DNA of 64,000 nt from Vreelandella nigrificans (GTDB lineage Bacteria; Pseudomonadota; Gammaproteobacteria; Pseudomonadales; Halomonadaceae): NCBI RefSeq assembly GCF_002374315.1, contig NZ_NWUX01000004.1, positions 62,001 to 126,000 on the forward strand. The letters are read 5' to 3'. The notes below the pieces were generated by a model. The model saw nothing but the letters and a program-made list of their open reading frames with translations. It did not search any database and was not told the DNA's origin. Each line of letters opens with the position of its first letter. Positions within the stretch are counted from its first letter, which is position 1. Made by a program: the position numbers and the translations under genes. Of this stretch, positions 31,187 to 40,390 are shown piece by piece.

Positions 31187-32167
31187 TTGGCTAAACCGCA
31201 TCAGCATCCCTCAAGCTCCTTATCTGTTATCCCCTGTCCGTCAGATAAGCGGCGTGAAGCATTATTACATCTAGCGGCAGCCCACGATTCGACACAGCAG
31301 CAAATGCTTAGCATAGCCTTAAAGGGCATGGTGAACGCATCAGATGAAGAGTGGCAGGGGTTGTGGGTAAGTTACCTGGATGGTCAGATGAATGGTGCTG
31401 TCTGGGTGCAGCGTTTACCTGGGAATATGGCGCGGTTGTGGTTGCCAAGAATGCAAGGGGAAACAATCCCAGAGGGAACCAGCCATGGGTCACCCAACGT
31501 TACAGGGGCGCCTATTCACGCGCTGTTAGATGCAGCGCACCAATGGGTGAAAAAGCACAATATTCGACTGTGCCACCTGGAGCTTGCTTCCCAGTCCCAT
31601 GAAACAGAAGCGCTGCTGCTACAGCACGATATGCAGCCGTTGGTTACGTTGGCGTACTTAACCTGCAACAGTACCCGGCGTTTAGCGTTAAATTCAGAGA
31701 TTTTTTTATCACTGCAGCCATTTAGTAAGCTTTCCGACGTAGAACAGCTCGACCTTTTGGCCGCAGTAGGGCGTGACTCGCTGGATAGCTGTGCGCTGCG
31801 TGACATTCTCTCGGTGCAAGAGCTCCTAGCGGGCTTTTACCAACAAGCCCCCCAAGCACCACAGCATTGGTATGCAGTTAGTTATCAACAGGCGCTAGTA
31901 GGTGTGCTATTGCTTGCAGCTCGTCCGGCGCTAGACCGTTGGGAGCTACTGTTAATGGGGCTAACACCCGAATGGCGTGGTCAGGGGCTTGGTCGTGCGC
32001 TATTGAATAACGCACTGAGCCTTACTCAGCAGGCGGGAATCGCCGAGGTTATGCTGGCGGTAGACGAACTTAATCTACCTGCTCGACGAATTTACCAACA
32101 GGCAGGCTTTAAAACCTATGCTGAGCAGCGTTTATTTGCCTGGAAAGGTGGTAGCGAACTGGGCTAA
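31187..32167 (+). CDS. GNAT-family N-acetyltransferase
   Basis: The C-terminal domain (about residues 225-320) has the acetyl-CoA-binding motif RGQGLGRAL and the ending NLPARRIYQQAGFKTYAEQRLF, typical of GNAT acetyltransferases. The first half is a degenerate GNAT-like domain, giving a two-domain protein of 326 residues. The TTG at 31187 is preferred because GGAG lies eight bases upstream; a TTG six bases earlier is too close to that site. The substrate cannot be inferred. Confidence 0.78.
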   Translation: MAKPHQHPSSSLSVIPCPSDKRREALLHLAAAHDSTQQQMLSIALKGMVNASDEEWQGLWVSYLDGQMNGAVWVQRLPGNMARLWLPRMQGETIPEGTSHGSPNVTGAPIHALLDAAHQWVKKHNIRLCHLELASQSHETEALLLQHDMQPLVTLAYLTCNSTRRLALNSEIFLSLQPFSKLSDVEQLDLLAAVGRDSLDSCALRDILSVQELLAGFYQQAPQAPQHWYAVSYQQALVGVLLLAARPALDRWELLLMGLTPEWRGQGLGRALLNNALSLTQQAGIAEVMLAVDELNLPARRIYQQAGFKTYAEQRLFAWKGGSELG

Positions 32168-32350
32168 TTGTCAAAATAAGGCACAAATAGCTAGCGTAAG
32201 AGGGATTGGCGCGCTTAGTAGCATTTTCTTACCCTTGGGGTTCTCGGTATACTAACTCGATACGCATGTTTTGGCGTCCCGGCGGAGCAGGTCGGTGCGC
32301 ACAGGGGTTAAGCACAAACGTTTTATGACAATACCCAAGAGGTGGTGAGA

Positions 32351-33181
32351 GTGAAATCTAAGCTGATCATGAGCGGGCTGGCGGCCCTTGGCGTCATGGC
32401 AGGCACATCTAGTGCTTATGCCAGCGATGCCGCACGTGACGCAATGGCAGAGCGCCTGGCACCTGTAGGCCAACTCTGTTTACAGGGACAAGACTGTGGT
32501 ACTGCAGCAGCTCCAGCGGCGGCGAGCAATGGTGGCGACAGTATTGACGGCGCCGGCATCTATAACCGTATTTGTATGGCGTGTCATGAAACAGGCGCTG
32601 CCGGTGCCCCGGTTCGCGGTGACGAAGCTGCTTGGGCGGAACGTACAGAGCAAGGTTTTGCTACGCTTCTTGAGCACTCTATCAATGGTATTGGCGCGAT
32701 GCCTGCCCGTGGTGGTAACCCCAACCTTTCCGATGAAGAGATGGAAGCCTCAACGGCTTACCTACTTGAGCCGGTGATGGACGTGCCTGAGCTAGGTGGC
32801 AGTGACGAGGCTGCCAGCGATGATGTGGCCGCAGCAGAGGCAGCGGACGAGACAGTAAGCGAAGAAGTTGTCGAGGCTGACGTCGCCGCTGATGAAGAAG
32901 CGGTTGCCAGTGCAGAAGACGCCAGTAACGGTGGTAGTGGTTTAGATGGCGAAGCATTGTATGCCAGCACAGGTTGTGTTGCTTGCCACGCAGCAGGCGT
33001 TGCGGGCGCACCGCTGATTGGCGATGCTGACGACTGGGGCCCACGTATTGATAAAGGTATTGATGAGCTTTATGCCAGCGTATTCAACGGCCTGGGTGTG
33101 ATGCCTCCTCGCGGTGGTAGCAGCGCCTCTGACGAAGAAATTATGGCCGTTGTGGATTATATGGTGTCGCAAGTTCAGTAA
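32351..33181 (+). CDS. Di-haem class I cytochrome c (cytochrome c5 type)
   Basis: This periplasmic electron carrier has two haem domains. After a signal peptide (cleavage after SAYA near residue 24), domain one has CMACH with axial Met in GAMPARGG, and domain two has CVACH with Met in GVMPPRGG. They are joined by a linker of about 60 residues very rich in Glu, Asp and Ala, as expected for a halophile. The GTG at 32351 is chosen with AGAGGT seven bases upstream. A strong terminator follows. The redox partner is unknown. Confidence 0.88.
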   Translation: MKSKLIMSGLAALGVMAGTSSAYASDAARDAMAERLAPVGQLCLQGQDCGTAAAPAAASNGGDSIDGAGIYNRICMACHETGAAGAPVRGDEAAWAERTEQGFATLLEHSINGIGAMPARGGNPNLSDEEMEASTAYLLEPVMDVPELGGSDEAASDDVAAAEAADETVSEEVVEADVAADEEAVASAEDASNGGSGLDGEALYASTGCVACHAAGVAGAPLIGDADDWGPRIDKGIDELYASVFNGLGVMPPRGGSSASDEEIMAVVDYMVSQVQ

Positions 33182-33232
33182 GTAATTGTTGCTCGGTAGC
33201 AAGTAAGACCGAGTGGTGAGTAGCGTAGAATT

Positions 33233-33273
33233 ATCCACAGGTGGGTTTACAAAACCTCCTGTGGATATTTTTT
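33233..33273 (+). terminator. Terminator after the cytochrome c gene, containing a perfect DnaA box
   Basis: ATCCACAGG (33233-33241) pairs with CCTGTGGAT (33258-33266), with an inner GGTTT/AAACC stem and a run of six T. The left arm overlaps a perfect DnaA box TTATCCACA (33231-33239). Confidence 0.88.
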
Positions 33274-33347
33274 GTGTATTTGTCTCAGCAAATATCACTT
33301 AGCTCGGCAGCGCGCCTTCAGCTCAGCAGAAAGCGTGTCATGAAAAG

Positions 33348-33986
33348 TCAGGTGGTCAACGAGATCATGTGGCTGTCAAAGCCATTTTCGGCCAAGTATT
33401 GGTATGAGGTCCAAACATCGTCCGGCACCTCAGTTGCGATCTGGAACCCAGCATCAGGGTATTTGATGAGCCTATCAATGTCCCCGACCATCTCTGCAAT
33501 CAAACCAAAAACCCCGACAACGTTGGATACTTCGTCGGGGAAGCGGATCGGCGGTCCATCTGCTCGCACATTGGCGTCGGGCCACTGGACTGGTGCAGTT
33601 GTGAGGACTCGTCGAATAGAATTCAGTTTCGTAATAAAAGTCACTTTTCTGGCCGTGGGAACAAGAAGGCGCGCATTGCGAATATTCTCAGCGAAGTTCG
33701 TCGCCTCAGTATCAAGGATTATCGATTTGTCAGGAATAGAGTGCTGACGGGCTCGCTTTGCAAAGATTCGCGCTTCGGTTTCGCTCCATAGATGATGGGT
33801 CCAGTTTCCGGTTCGCCCGGTAATTAGCAGCTGATCGAATTTGTGGCGCTTGAAAAGATCGCAGGCATAATCACATACGCGCAGATCGTACGATCCGCAG
33901 ACAACCAGTAGTCCTTCCTGATGATAGCCAGGAGAGGCGGTGAGATAGCGCCATAAGATCAGCGCATGACTCATTGTTGATGTCAT
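33348..33986 (-). CDS. YdcF/DUF218-like protein
   Basis: The 212-residue product resembles the DUF218/YdcF family: an N-terminal strand then GLLVVCGSYDLRVCDYA, LLITGRTGN, a conserved E in SETEARIFAKRA, and DTEATNFAENIRNAR. No membrane anchor is evident, so it is the short cytoplasmic form. YdcF binds S-adenosylmethionine in E. coli, but the reaction of the family is not settled. The ATG at 33986 follows AGAGG by eight bases. Function remains unassigned. Confidence 0.7.
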   Translation of the reverse strand: MTSTMSHALILWRYLTASPGYHQEGLLVVCGSYDLRVCDYACDLFKRHKFDQLLITGRTGNWTHHLWSETEARIFAKRARQHSIPDKSIILDTEATNFAENIRNARLLVPTARKVTFITKLNSIRRVLTTAPVQWPDANVRADGPPIRFPDEVSNVVGVFGLIAEMVGDIDRLIKYPDAGFQIATEVPDDVWTSYQYLAENGFDSHMISLTT

Positions 33987-34085
33987 TACCAATCCCTCTG
34001 CAGACAGCTGTTAGTCTGATCGTGTTGGAAGCGAAAACAGCTCCTCTCCCAAGACAAGTGGTTCTCTTAAGCCAGTAGAAAGCTT

Positions 34086-36152
34086 TCAGCCCAATAAAGA
34101 GCGCAACCCGGCAATAGCATCTTTACCCCTGGCCTGCTTTTTGTCTGGGTCCTCTTTATCTGCGCGGCCTTCCCATTCCAAATCATCGCCTGGCAGTTCG
34201 TCTAAAAAGCGGCTTGGCTGGCAGTCCATCAGTTCACCGTAGGCTTTACGCTGGCGTGCGAGCGTTAACGTTAGTGTGCGCCGTGCCCTTGTGATACCCA
34301 CGTAGGCTAAGCGCCGTTCCTCTTCTACGGTACCCATCTCAATGGCATTGCGGTGGGGCAGCAGGTCCTCCTCCAAGCCCATTAAATAGACATGGGGAAA
34401 CTCAAGCCCCTTTGAGGCGTGCATGGTAAGTAGCTGTACGCGGTCGGAGTCATCTTCCTCTGCCTGTTGTTCCAGAATATCGCGCAGCACCAAACGTGAA
34501 ATAGCGGCTTCCACGCCGTCAGTTTCTGTCTCGGTAGAAGCGGTATCATCTTCTGGGTCGCGGTTAAGCGATTTCTCCAACTGATCGATTAATATCCATA
34601 CGTTAGCCATGCGCCTTTCAGCAACAGTGGGCGCGCTGGCATTTTGGTAGAGCCACGCCTCGTAATCCATATCCCGTAACATATCGCGGATTGCAGCAAT
34701 CGCATCGCCTTGGTCCATACGCTTGCGCACGCCATCGATAAAGTGGGTAAAGCGCGAAAGCCGTTCCACAGCGCGGGTCGGCAATACTTGTTCTAGCCCC
34801 AACTCGTGACAGGCGGAAAACAGCGAGATAGTGCGCTCATTGGCATAGTTGGCAAGTTTTTCCAGCGTGCCGGGGCCAACTTCCCGACGGGGTACGTTCA
34901 CAATGCGCAAAAAGGCGTTGTCGTCGGCGGGGTTAATCAGTAGCCGAAGGTAAGCCATGGTGTCTTTGATCTCGTTACGCGAGAAAAACGACGTGCCGCC
35001 GGAGAGCTTGTAAGGGATTTGGTAATGCTGCAGCTTAAGCTCTAATAGTCGTGCCTGGAAGTTACCCCGATAAAGCACCGCAAAATCGCGCCACTCGGCT
35101 TTTTCCTTAATACGCCGAGTGAGCATTTCGCTAGCAACGCGCTCAGATTCAGCTTCTTCATGGCGGTTGACGATCACCCGAATGGGAGCGCCATCGCCCA
35201 TATCCGACCACAAGGTTTTATCGTAAACGTGGGGGTTATTGGCGATCAGTGTGTTGGCAGCGCGCAATATAGTGGCGGTAGAGCGGTAATTTTGCTCCAG
35301 CTTGATAACTTTTAAGCGAGGAAAATCCTCGCCAAGGGTTACCAGGTTCTCGGGCCGCGCACCGCGCCACGCGTAGATTGACTGGTCATCATCACCCACC
35401 ACCGTGAAAGTAGCTCGTTCGGCCATCAACAGCTTTACTAGCAGGTACTGGGAAACGTTAGTGTCCTGGTACTCGTCCACCAACATATAGTGGATTTTGT
35501 TCCGCCAGCGGGCCAGCGCTTCGGGGTCACGTTGGAGAAGCACTACCGGTAGTAGAATAAGGTCGTCGAAATCCACCGCATTGTAAGCTTTTAAATGGCG
35601 TACATAGGCTTCATAGACCCGTGCGGCAAAGTGCTCGTCATCATCAGCGGCAAACGATAGCGCGTCACTGGGCAGTACCAAATCGTTTTTCCAGGTAGAA
35701 ATTTTACTCTGTACGGCGTTAATCTGCTCAGCATCTACCTGGGCATCTTTGTTCATTAAATCTCGCAGCAGCGCCTTGGCATCTTCAGGATCGAACAGCG
35801 AAAAGCCCGCTTTATAGCCCAGGGTTTTTAACTCACCGCGAATAATGTTTAGCCCCAGGTTGTGAAATGTCGACACCGTTAGCCCATGGCCCTCCTTGCC
35901 CTTCAGCATTTGTCCGACGCGCTCTTTCATTTCTCGGGCGGCTTTGTTGGTAAAGGTCACCGCCGCAATCTTACGCGCGCTCATGCCGCACTCTTGCACC
36001 AAGTAAGCGATTTTGGTGGTGATTACGCTGGTTTTACCGGACCCCGCGCCTGCCAAAACCAAACAGGGGCCATCGATGTAGCGCACCGCTTCCTGCTGGC
36101 GCGGGTTGAGCCCTTTAATGCGGCTAAGGATGCTCGTTGGCGGTTGGGGCAT
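34086..36152 (-). CDS. rep: ATP-dependent DNA helicase Rep
   Basis: Rep is a superfamily 1A 3'-5' helicase that helps replication forks pass bound proteins. The 688-residue product has the motif LNPRQQEAVRYIDGPCLVL, Walker A AGAGSGKT (34-41), DEYQDTN, the GDDDQSIYAWRGA motif, and LLTMHASKGLEFPHVYLMG. Length is close to E. coli Rep (673) and shorter than UvrD, and the closing segment resembles Rep. It is divergent from trmL. Confidence 0.92.
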   Translation of the reverse strand: MPQPPTSILSRIKGLNPRQQEAVRYIDGPCLVLAGAGSGKTSVITTKIAYLVQECGMSARKIAAVTFTNKAAREMKERVGQMLKGKEGHGLTVSTFHNLGLNIIRGELKTLGYKAGFSLFDPEDAKALLRDLMNKDAQVDAEQINAVQSKISTWKNDLVLPSDALSFAADDDEHFAARVYEAYVRHLKAYNAVDFDDLILLPVVLLQRDPEALARWRNKIHYMLVDEYQDTNVSQYLLVKLLMAERATFTVVGDDDQSIYAWRGARPENLVTLGEDFPRLKVIKLEQNYRSTATILRAANTLIANNPHVYDKTLWSDMGDGAPIRVIVNRHEEAESERVASEMLTRRIKEKAEWRDFAVLYRGNFQARLLELKLQHYQIPYKLSGGTSFFSRNEIKDTMAYLRLLINPADDNAFLRIVNVPRREVGPGTLEKLANYANERTISLFSACHELGLEQVLPTRAVERLSRFTHFIDGVRKRMDQGDAIAAIRDMLRDMDYEAWLYQNASAPTVAERRMANVWILIDQLEKSLNRDPEDDTASTETETDGVEAAISRLVLRDILEQQAEEDDSDRVQLLTMHASKGLEFPHVYLMGLEEDLLPHRNAIEMGTVEEERRLAYVGITRARRTLTLTLARQRKAYGELMDCQPSRFLDELPGDDLEWEGRADKEDPDKKQARGKDAIAGLRSLLG

Positions 36153-36246
36153 AACGAAGGGTGACCTCTACAAGTGTTTCTGAGTAATTTCTATTACAAT
36201 CAGCGGCGCTGGCGAATGCATATGAGCACATAATAGGCAGGTGGTG

Positions 36247-36720
36247 ATGTTTGAAGTAGCGCTATTTGAACCGCGGATGGCTCCCAACACGGGCAACATT
36301 ATGCGCCTGGTGGCTAACAATGGCTGCCGATTACACTTAATTGAACCGCTGGGCTTTGATCTCGAAGAGAAAAAGCTGCGCCGTGCCGGATTAGACTACC
36401 GCGATCTCGCCAACGTAACCCGCCATGCGGATTTTACGGCGTTTCAAGCGGCGATGCAGGGGCGCACCATTTGGGCGATTACCACCAAGGGCACCCGTGC
36501 CCACAGCGAGGCTCCGTTTGCGCCTGGTGATGTGCTGCTATTTGGCTCGGAAACGGCGGGGCTTTCGCCTCAGGTACATGCCTCACTGCCTGCCGAACAG
36601 AAGCTGCGTATCCCCATGCAGCCTAATAACCGCAGCCTAAACCTTTCTAACGCTGTTGCCATCGTCAGCTACGAAGCATGGCGCCAGCAAGGTTATGCTG
36701 GCGCTTTAGCGGCTAACTAA
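36247..36720 (+). CDS. trmL: tRNA (cytidine/uridine-34 2'-O) methyltransferase TrmL
   Basis: TrmL methylates the ribose of wobble base 34 in two leucine tRNAs. It is a SPOUT enzyme with the trefoil-knot motifs [26 protein letters not shown] and [22 protein letters not shown]. The ATG at 36247 gives 157 residues, the E. coli length, with AGG before it; two upstream GTG codons are in frame but less well placed. It converges with pyrE, 17 bases apart. Confidence 0.94.
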   Translation: MFEVALFEPRMAPNTGNIMRLVANNGCRLHLIEPLGFDLEEKKLRRAGLDYRDLANVTRHADFTAFQAAMQGRTIWAITTKGTRAHSEAPFAPGDVLLFGSETAGLSPQVHASLPAEQKLRIPMQPNNRSLNLSNAVAIVSYEAWRQQGYAGALAAN

Positions 36721-36737
36721 GTAAACACGCCTTAATC

Positions 36738-37403
36738 TTAGCCTACGATACCGTAGCGGGCGCGATAGGCGCGCACAGCTTCGGCGTAGGCCAACATTTC
36801 GCTTCCAGCATGCTCTTCAAGGTAAGTGAGTACTTGCTCTAGGGTAACAATGCTAACCACTGGCATGCCGTACTGGGCCTGTACTTCCTGGATGGCACTC
36901 TGTTCACCCTGGCCACGTTCTTGGCGGTCAAGCGCAATAATCACGCCACCTGCGCGGGCCCCGCTTTGCTCAATTAGGCCCATAACCTCACGAATGGCGG
37001 TACCAGCAGTAATGACATCATCAATAATCAAAATGTCGCCAGCAAGTGCTGCGCCCACAATGTTGCCGCCTTCGCCGTGGGTTTTGGCCTCTTTACGGTT
37101 AAACGCATAGGGCATATCACGGTCGTGATGGTCGGCCAAGGCCGCTGCGGTGACCGCCGCCAGCGGAATGCCCTTGTAAGCTGGACCAAACAGCACGTCG
37201 GCCTTTAGGCCGCTATCGACAATTGCCTGGGCGTAGAAGCGACCCAACTTAGCTAAGGCGCGGCCGGTCTGAAACAGGCCTGCATTGAAGAAGTAAGGGC
37301 TTACTCGCCCCGATTTAAGCGTGAACTCGCCAAACTTGAGTACGCCCTGCTCGATAGCGAAGGCAATGAAATCGCGCTGGTAGGGTTGTAGAGTGGTAGC
37401 CAC
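36738..37403 (-). CDS. pyrE: Orotate phosphoribosyltransferase
   Basis: PyrE joins orotate to PRPP in pyrimidine synthesis. The 221-residue product has the PRPP-binding motif [13 protein letters not shown] (125-136), [11 protein letters not shown], and the flexible loop [11 protein letters not shown]. It is divergent from the crc gene, the same arrangement as in Pseudomonas. Confidence 0.95.
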   Translation of the reverse strand: MATTLQPYQRDFIAFAIEQGVLKFGEFTLKSGRVSPYFFNAGLFQTGRALAKLGRFYAQAIVDSGLKADVLFGPAYKGIPLAAVTAAALADHHDRDMPYAFNRKEAKTHGEGGNIVGAALAGDILIIDDVITAGTAIREVMGLIEQSGARAGGVIIALDRQERGQGEQSAIQEVQAQYGMPVVSIVTLEQVLTYLEEHAGSEMLAYAEAVRAYRARYGIVG

Positions 37404-37541
37404 GGCGGTCTTCTCTTGTCGATAGAAATGTAAGTCAAACGCAACAATAAAACAGGGTTAAATAGCAAGAATTGGTTTGTCTATTTACCCAAACGTCTAA
37501 ACGTCGGGTATCATACAGCAGCGACGCAAAAGGGACGATTT

Positions 37542-38309
37542 ATGAAAATTGCCAGCATCAATGTCAATGGTATACGTGATGCCGTCGACCGTGGCTTCCT
37601 GGACTGGCTGGCTCAGCAGGATGCCGATGTGGTCTGCGTGCAGAACATCAAGGCAAAAAGTTTCGAACTGGGTGACCATATTCTCTATCCGGAAGGCTAT
37701 GAAGGCTACTTTCTGGATGCTGAAGAAGATGGTTTCGCCGGTGTGGCACTCTATTGCCGTAAAATCCCCAAGGCCATTATGTACGGTCTGGGGTTCCCAC
37801 AGTGTGACCACGAAGGGCGCTTTCTGCAGGCGGATTATGAACGCTTCAGTATTGTCTCTTTCCTGATGCCTGACGGGAGTGATCAAAAAGCCAAGCAGGC
37901 GTTTATGGAGCAGTACCAAGAGTACCTGACGAAGATGTCTCGCAAACGTCGCGAATATATCCTCTGCGGTACTTGGCACATTGCCCATAAAACCGTCGAT
38001 TTGGCCAACTGGTCGGACAATCAGCTCACTTCTGGTTTCCGTCCGGAAGAGCGCGCCTGGATGGATCAGGTGCTTGGCCCAACCGGTTTTATCGACACTT
38101 TCCGCGAGATCAATCGCGACGCTGGTGAATATACCTGGTGGCCAAAGCTTGACCAAGACGTGCCCCGTGAGCGCCAGGAAGGCTGGCGGATCGACTACCA
38201 ACTGGTCGGCCCCAACTTCCGTCGCCACGTGGTAGACGCGTGGATTGATTACGATGCGACCTTCTCCGAGTTCGCACCGCTGATCGTTGAGTATGACTTA
38301 GCGCTCTAA
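37542..38309 (+). CDS. crc: Catabolite repression control protein Crc (exonuclease III-like fold)
   Basis: The 255-residue product has the exonuclease III fold but lacks its catalytic residues. The metal-binding Glu of LQET is replaced (VQNI), GDxN reads GTWH, and the catalytic His of SDHAP reads SEFAP. Segments such as KRREYILCG, ERAWMDQVLGP and FAPLIVEYDL match Pseudomonas Crc, which works with Hfq to repress translation of catabolic mRNAs. The pyrE-crc-rph neighbourhood also matches Pseudomonas. Whether Hfq/Crc control operates in this organism is inference. Confidence 0.85.
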   Translation: MKIASINVNGIRDAVDRGFLDWLAQQDADVVCVQNIKAKSFELGDHILYPEGYEGYFLDAEEDGFAGVALYCRKIPKAIMYGLGFPQCDHEGRFLQADYERFSIVSFLMPDGSDQKAKQAFMEQYQEYLTKMSRKRREYILCGTWHIAHKTVDLANWSDNQLTSGFRPEERAWMDQVLGPTGFIDTFREINRDAGEYTWWPKLDQDVPRERQEGWRIDYQLVGPNFRRHVVDAWIDYDATFSEFAPLIVEYDLAL

Positions 38310-38350
38310 GCGCTCACTTTCCCGCGTCGCCTCTCGTTATGAGTAACCAA

Positions 38351-38379
38351 CAACAGGCCAGCTGTTAGCTGGCCTGTTG
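38351..38379. terminator. Hairpin between crc and rph
   Basis: CAACAGGCCAGCT (38351-38363) pairs with its complement at 38367-38379 around GTT. It separates convergent genes; the T-tracts on either strand are poor, so efficiency is uncertain. Confidence 0.65.
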
Positions 38380-38393
38380 CTTCGCCTCACATT

Positions 38394-39131
38394 TCACCCA
38401 CGAATTCCCAGCGCTTCGCGCTGTTGCTCGCGTAGCTCTCCGCCGGCTTTTTCGGCAAGATCAAGCATCGCGTTTAGCTCAGCACGGGTAAACGCACCAG
38501 CTTCCGCTGTGCCCTGCACTTCTATCAGCTCACCGCTTTCGGTCATCACCACGTTTAGATCGGTGTCGGCTTTGCTGTCTTCTGGATAGTCTAAATCCAG
38601 CACCGGCACGCCTTTGTAGATACCCACCGAAACGGCACTGACCAACTGCTTGAAGGGGTCGCCTTTGATCTTTTTCTCGCGTTGAAGGTGGCGAATAGCA
38701 TCCACCAAGGCCACGCAGCCGCCGGTAATCGCTGCAGTGCGGGTACCGCCATCAGCCTGGATCACGTCACAATCCACGGTAATGGTGAACTCACCCAACT
38801 TCTTGAGGTTGATGGCAGCGCGTAGACTGCGGCCAATCAAACGCTGGATTTCCAGCGTGCGGCCACCCTGTTTGCCCTGGGTTGCTTCACGGTTGCTGCG
38901 GGTGTGGGTCGCACGGGGCAGCATGCCGTATTCGGCAGTGACCCAACCCTGATTCTTGCCACGCAGCCAGCGCGGTACGCCAGCTTCCACGCTCGCATTA
39001 CACAGCACCTTGGTATCGCCAAACTCCACCAGTACAGAACCTTCCGCATGGCGAGTGTAATCGCGGGTTAAGCGAATCTCACGGAGCTGGTCGGCTTGGC
39101 GACCGCTGGGGCGAACAACATCAGGACGCAT
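38394..39131 (-). CDS. rph: Ribonuclease PH
   Basis: RNase PH trims the 3' ends of tRNA precursors using phosphate. The 245-residue product has the family sequence [38 protein letters not shown] and the [13 protein letters not shown] and [17 protein letters not shown] motifs. It is divergent from yicC, a conserved pairing. Confidence 0.95.
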   Translation of the reverse strand: MRPDVVRPSGRQADQLREIRLTRDYTRHAEGSVLVEFGDTKVLCNASVEAGVPRWLRGKNQGWVTAEYGMLPRATHTRSNREATQGKQGGRTLEIQRLIGRSLRAAINLKKLGEFTITVDCDVIQADGGTRTAAITGGCVALVDAIRHLQREKKIKGDPFKQLVSAVSVGIYKGVPVLDLDYPEDSKADTDLNVVMTESGELIEVQGTAEAGAFTRAELNAMLDLAEKAGGELREQQREALGIRG

Positions 39132-39273
39132 AGCACCTCACATCATCTTAAGGGGGAAAAGCCCTCCATTGTACACGTCAATTCCACTGCTGATGGGTCT
39201 ATTCAAGGAAGGAATATCAACCAGCCCAATATCGGGTAGACTGATGTAAATGCACGATTAATAGGAAACATTC

Positions 39274-40152
39274 ATGGCTAACCTACGCCAAGTACACAGC
39301 ATGACCGCCTTTGCTCGCACCGAGCAAGCAGCCCCTTTTGGCACCCTACAGGTGGAAATTCGCTCGGTGAACCAGCGCTATTTAGAGCCCCATTTCCGCC
39401 TGCATGAAAGCCTGCGCGATTTAGAGCCGGTGCTGCGAGAAGCGCTGCGTACGCGCCTGGCGCGAGGCAAAGTGGAGTGTAGCCTACGTTTTGAAGCAGC
39501 CGAGGCCAATGAGGCCCCCGCAGTTAATGCTCGGCGTCTAAAAGAGATTGCCGATGCCCTTGCGGCGATTCATCAGCAGGTGCCTAGCGCAGCAGCACCG
39601 ACGACCCTGGAATTACTCAACCAGCCCGGCGTAATGGAAACCCAACATCTGGATCAAGACGCCATCAAAGCCGCCGCCAAAGCGCTGTTTGATCAAGCGC
39701 TAAATGAGCTAATTGACGCCCGCGCCCGGGAAGGGGAAAAGCTTGCCGAGATGATCACCACCCGCCTGACGGCCATCAGCGAGCAGGTCGCCACCGTGCG
39801 TAGCTTGCTGCCACAGATTCTAGAACGTCAACGCGCCCAACTGCTGGAGCGTTTAGAAATCGCCAAAACCGAACTCGACCCGCAACGCCTGGAAGCCGAG
39901 TTGGTTCTGGTGGCACAAAAAGCTGATGTGGATGAAGAGCTAGACCGCCTAACGGCGCATATCGAAGAAGTGAGCCACCAGCTCGCCCAGAAAGGCCCCA
40001 AAGGCCGCCGGTTGGACTTTCTAATGCAAGAGCTCAACCGCGAAGCCAACACCCTCTCGTCAAAATCGGTGGTGGCTGAGACGACCCGCTGCGCGGTGGA
40101 GTTGAAGGTGTTGATTGAGCAGATGCGGGAGCAGATTCAGAATATTGAGTAA
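39274..40152 (+). CDS. yicC: YicC-family endoribonuclease
   Basis: YicC proteins are recently recognised endoribonucleases linked to RNA turnover. The 292-residue product has the YicC N-terminal segment (HSMTAFARTE, EIRSVNQRYLEPHFR) and the DUF1732 C-terminus (KGRRLDFLMQELNREANTLSSKS). Its 3' end, EQMREQIQNIE plus stop, is an established insertion target for genomic islands, and here an integrase gene begins 239 bases further on. Confidence 0.94.
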   Translation: MANLRQVHSMTAFARTEQAAPFGTLQVEIRSVNQRYLEPHFRLHESLRDLEPVLREALRTRLARGKVECSLRFEAAEANEAPAVNARRLKEIADALAAIHQQVPSAAAPTTLELLNQPGVMETQHLDQDAIKAAAKALFDQALNELIDARAREGEKLAEMITTRLTAISEQVATVRSLLPQILERQRAQLLERLEIAKTELDPQRLEAELVLVAQKADVDEELDRLTAHIEEVSHQLAQKGPKGRRLDFLMQELNREANTLSSKSVVAETTRCAVELKVLIEQMREQIQNIE

Positions 40153-40390
40153 TGTCTATGGTTGTCTAAATAGATATATAAGATATTGTTTTGTAATTAT
40201 TTAATATCAGGCGTTGTCTACGATTGTCTACCATAATCCAGCCTAAGCCATCGTTAAGTGGGTAGTAAAGTGGGTAGTAAAATGCCATGCTACCCACCAG
40301 TTAGACAGGATTTCGTTCAATTACTACCCATTTTTGATACAAGTTATTGAACCTAATATAAAAAATTTGAAGCGTTAGCGGAGGGGGAGA
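40153..40390. other. Island left end: attachment region with repeats
   Basis: The gap between yicC and the integrase holds paired TGTCTA motifs ten bases apart (40153-40158 with 40163-40168, and 40215-40220 with 40225-40230), a 12-base tandem repeat and inverted CTACCCAC copies. These look like core and arm sites for a tyrosine integrase. The exact core cannot be set because the matching right end is not in the window. Confidence 0.65.
40258..40281. repeat. Perfect 12-base tandem repeat, likely integrase arm sites
   Basis: GTGGGTAGTAAA is present twice in tandem. Inverted relatives CTACCCAC (40290-40297) and ACTACCCA (40323-40330) follow within 50 bases, as expected for integrase or excisionase binding sites. 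Confidence 0.65.

Noticed and set aside
32682..33044. Long antisense reading frame opposite the cytochrome c gene
   Set aside because: Composition is biased to His, Leu, Arg and Gln, as expected for the shadow of an acidic Ala/Glu-rich gene.
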